Both the position numbers and the translations under genes were made by a program. From contig CAZTLI010000400.1 in the NCBI GenBank assembly GCA_964614375.1, forward strand, positions 1-5,163: a stretch of 5,163 nucleotides of DNA, read 5' to 3'. This DNA comes from CAZTLI01 sp964614375. GTDB lineage: Bacteria; Chloroflexota; Anaerolineae; Aggregatilineales; Phototrophicaceae. Positions 4,811-5,163 of this stretch are shown piece after piece (the first letter of the stretch is position 1; each line of letters starts with the position of its first letter). The notes beneath the pieces were generated by a model. That model saw only the letters and a program-made list of their open reading frames with translations, searched no databases and had not been told where the DNA came from.

Positions 4811-5163
4811 TTATGGTCGATTGGATAGGAAATCGAGCAGGTCAATTTTGGTGATGATACCCATTACCCGCCGATCATCGCTATTAGGCACATGCTCCGT
4901 CACGACGGCGATTTGATTGGTGCTGAAGACGCTCATGACCGTTTCGATAGGCGCATCGGGACTGAGTGTTGGGACGCCCGTGTCAATGACAGTGATGTCT
5001 TCCAACTTCTGCTGGCTGGCGTCACGTCCCGGTTGTGCCAGAAGGTGGTTGAGCAAACTCACCTCTGTGACCAATCCCAATAGCTGGTCGCGCTCGCCTA
5101 AAACGGGTAGTTGAGAATAATCGTGAGCCTTCATGCGGCGGATAGCTTCACCCACATCATCAG
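4811..5163 (-). CDS. C-terminal CBS-domain pair, possibly of cystathionine beta-synthase; 5' end outside the window
   Basis: The frame is open to the right edge and encodes the last 116 residues of a protein. The in-frame GTG at 5155 is unlikely to be the start, because the codons before it (D-D) continue the conserved domain. The first CBS motif is incomplete at its N-terminus: G-E-A-I-R-R-M-K-A-H-D-Y-S-Q-L-P-V-L, then L-L-G-L-V-T-E-V-S-L-L-N-H-L-L. The second is P-T-L-S-P-D-A-P-I-E-T-V-M-S-V-F, then I-A-V-V-T-E and V-M-G-I-I-T-K-I-D-L-L-D-F-L-S. Such a pair binds adenosyl ligands, commonly ATP, AMP or S-adenosylmethionine, as a regulatory module. The wording 'AIRRMKxHxxSQLPV' and 'GIITKIDLLDFL' at the extreme C-terminus resembles the tail of bacterial cystathionine beta-synthases, and a transsulfuration enzyme is encoded close by. 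The catalytic part is not visible, so this is inference; another CBS-domain protein is possible. Confidence 0.8.
   Translation of the reverse strand, partial: DDVGEAIRRMKAHDYSQLPVLGERDQLLGLVTEVSLLNHLLAQPGRDASQQKLEDITVIDTGVPTLSPDAPIETVMSVFSTNQIAVVTEHVPNSDDRRVMGIITKIDLLDFLSNRP

Overview
The window (5163 bp, roughly half G+C) reads as an ordinary, gene-dense stretch of a bacterial chromosome. No insertion sequence, CRISPR array, tRNA, rRNA or phage gene was seen. A Chloroflexota (Anaerolineae-like) host is a reasonable guess: a small lipoprotein with a Thr/Ala/Pro-rich linker and Ig-like folds, a bacterial deoxynucleoside kinase, a ferredoxin-dependent 2-oxoacid oxidoreductase and probable transsulfuration enzymes occur together. 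This is an inference from gene style, not proof.

Layout, left to right. (1) Positions 1-374, minus strand: the N-terminal part of a KorA-type 2-oxoacid:ferredoxin oxidoreductase alpha subunit, running off the left edge. (2) Positions 461-1165, minus strand: a GntR/FadR-family regulator directly upstream of korA. Its own promoter region carries a perfect 9-bp inverted repeat (1173-1191), and a weaker related site (455-467) lies before korA. (3) Positions 1271-1303: a strong GC-rich hairpin closing the next transcription unit. (4) Positions 1315-2721, minus strand: a two-gene unit made of a lipoprotein with two Gmad2-like Ig domains, followed 36 bp later by a deoxyadenosine/deoxyguanosine-type kinase. 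(5) Positions 2722-2879: a divergent promoter region. (6) Positions 2880-4016, plus strand: a PLP enzyme of the cystathionine gamma-synthase/gamma-lyase family. (7) Positions 4017-4166: a convergent gap in which a gene-like start (4102) runs into the end of the next gene. (8) Positions 4167-4760, minus strand: RluE-type 23S rRNA pseudouridine synthase. (9) Position 4811 to the right edge, minus strand: the C-terminal CBS-domain pair of a protein that may be cystathionine beta-synthase.

Two functional themes are visible. If the right-edge gene is cystathionine beta-synthase, it and the gamma-family enzyme together would make the reverse transsulfuration route from homocysteine to cysteine, with rluE between them. 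On the left, an FCD-type metabolite-sensing repressor sits immediately upstream of an oxidoreductase of central carbon metabolism and may control it. No intergenic stretch exceeds about 160 bp. I see no evidence of a wholly new multi-gene system; the best second-look items are the operator-like palindromes, the changed metal-ligand position in the regulator, and the truncated gene-like start at 4102.
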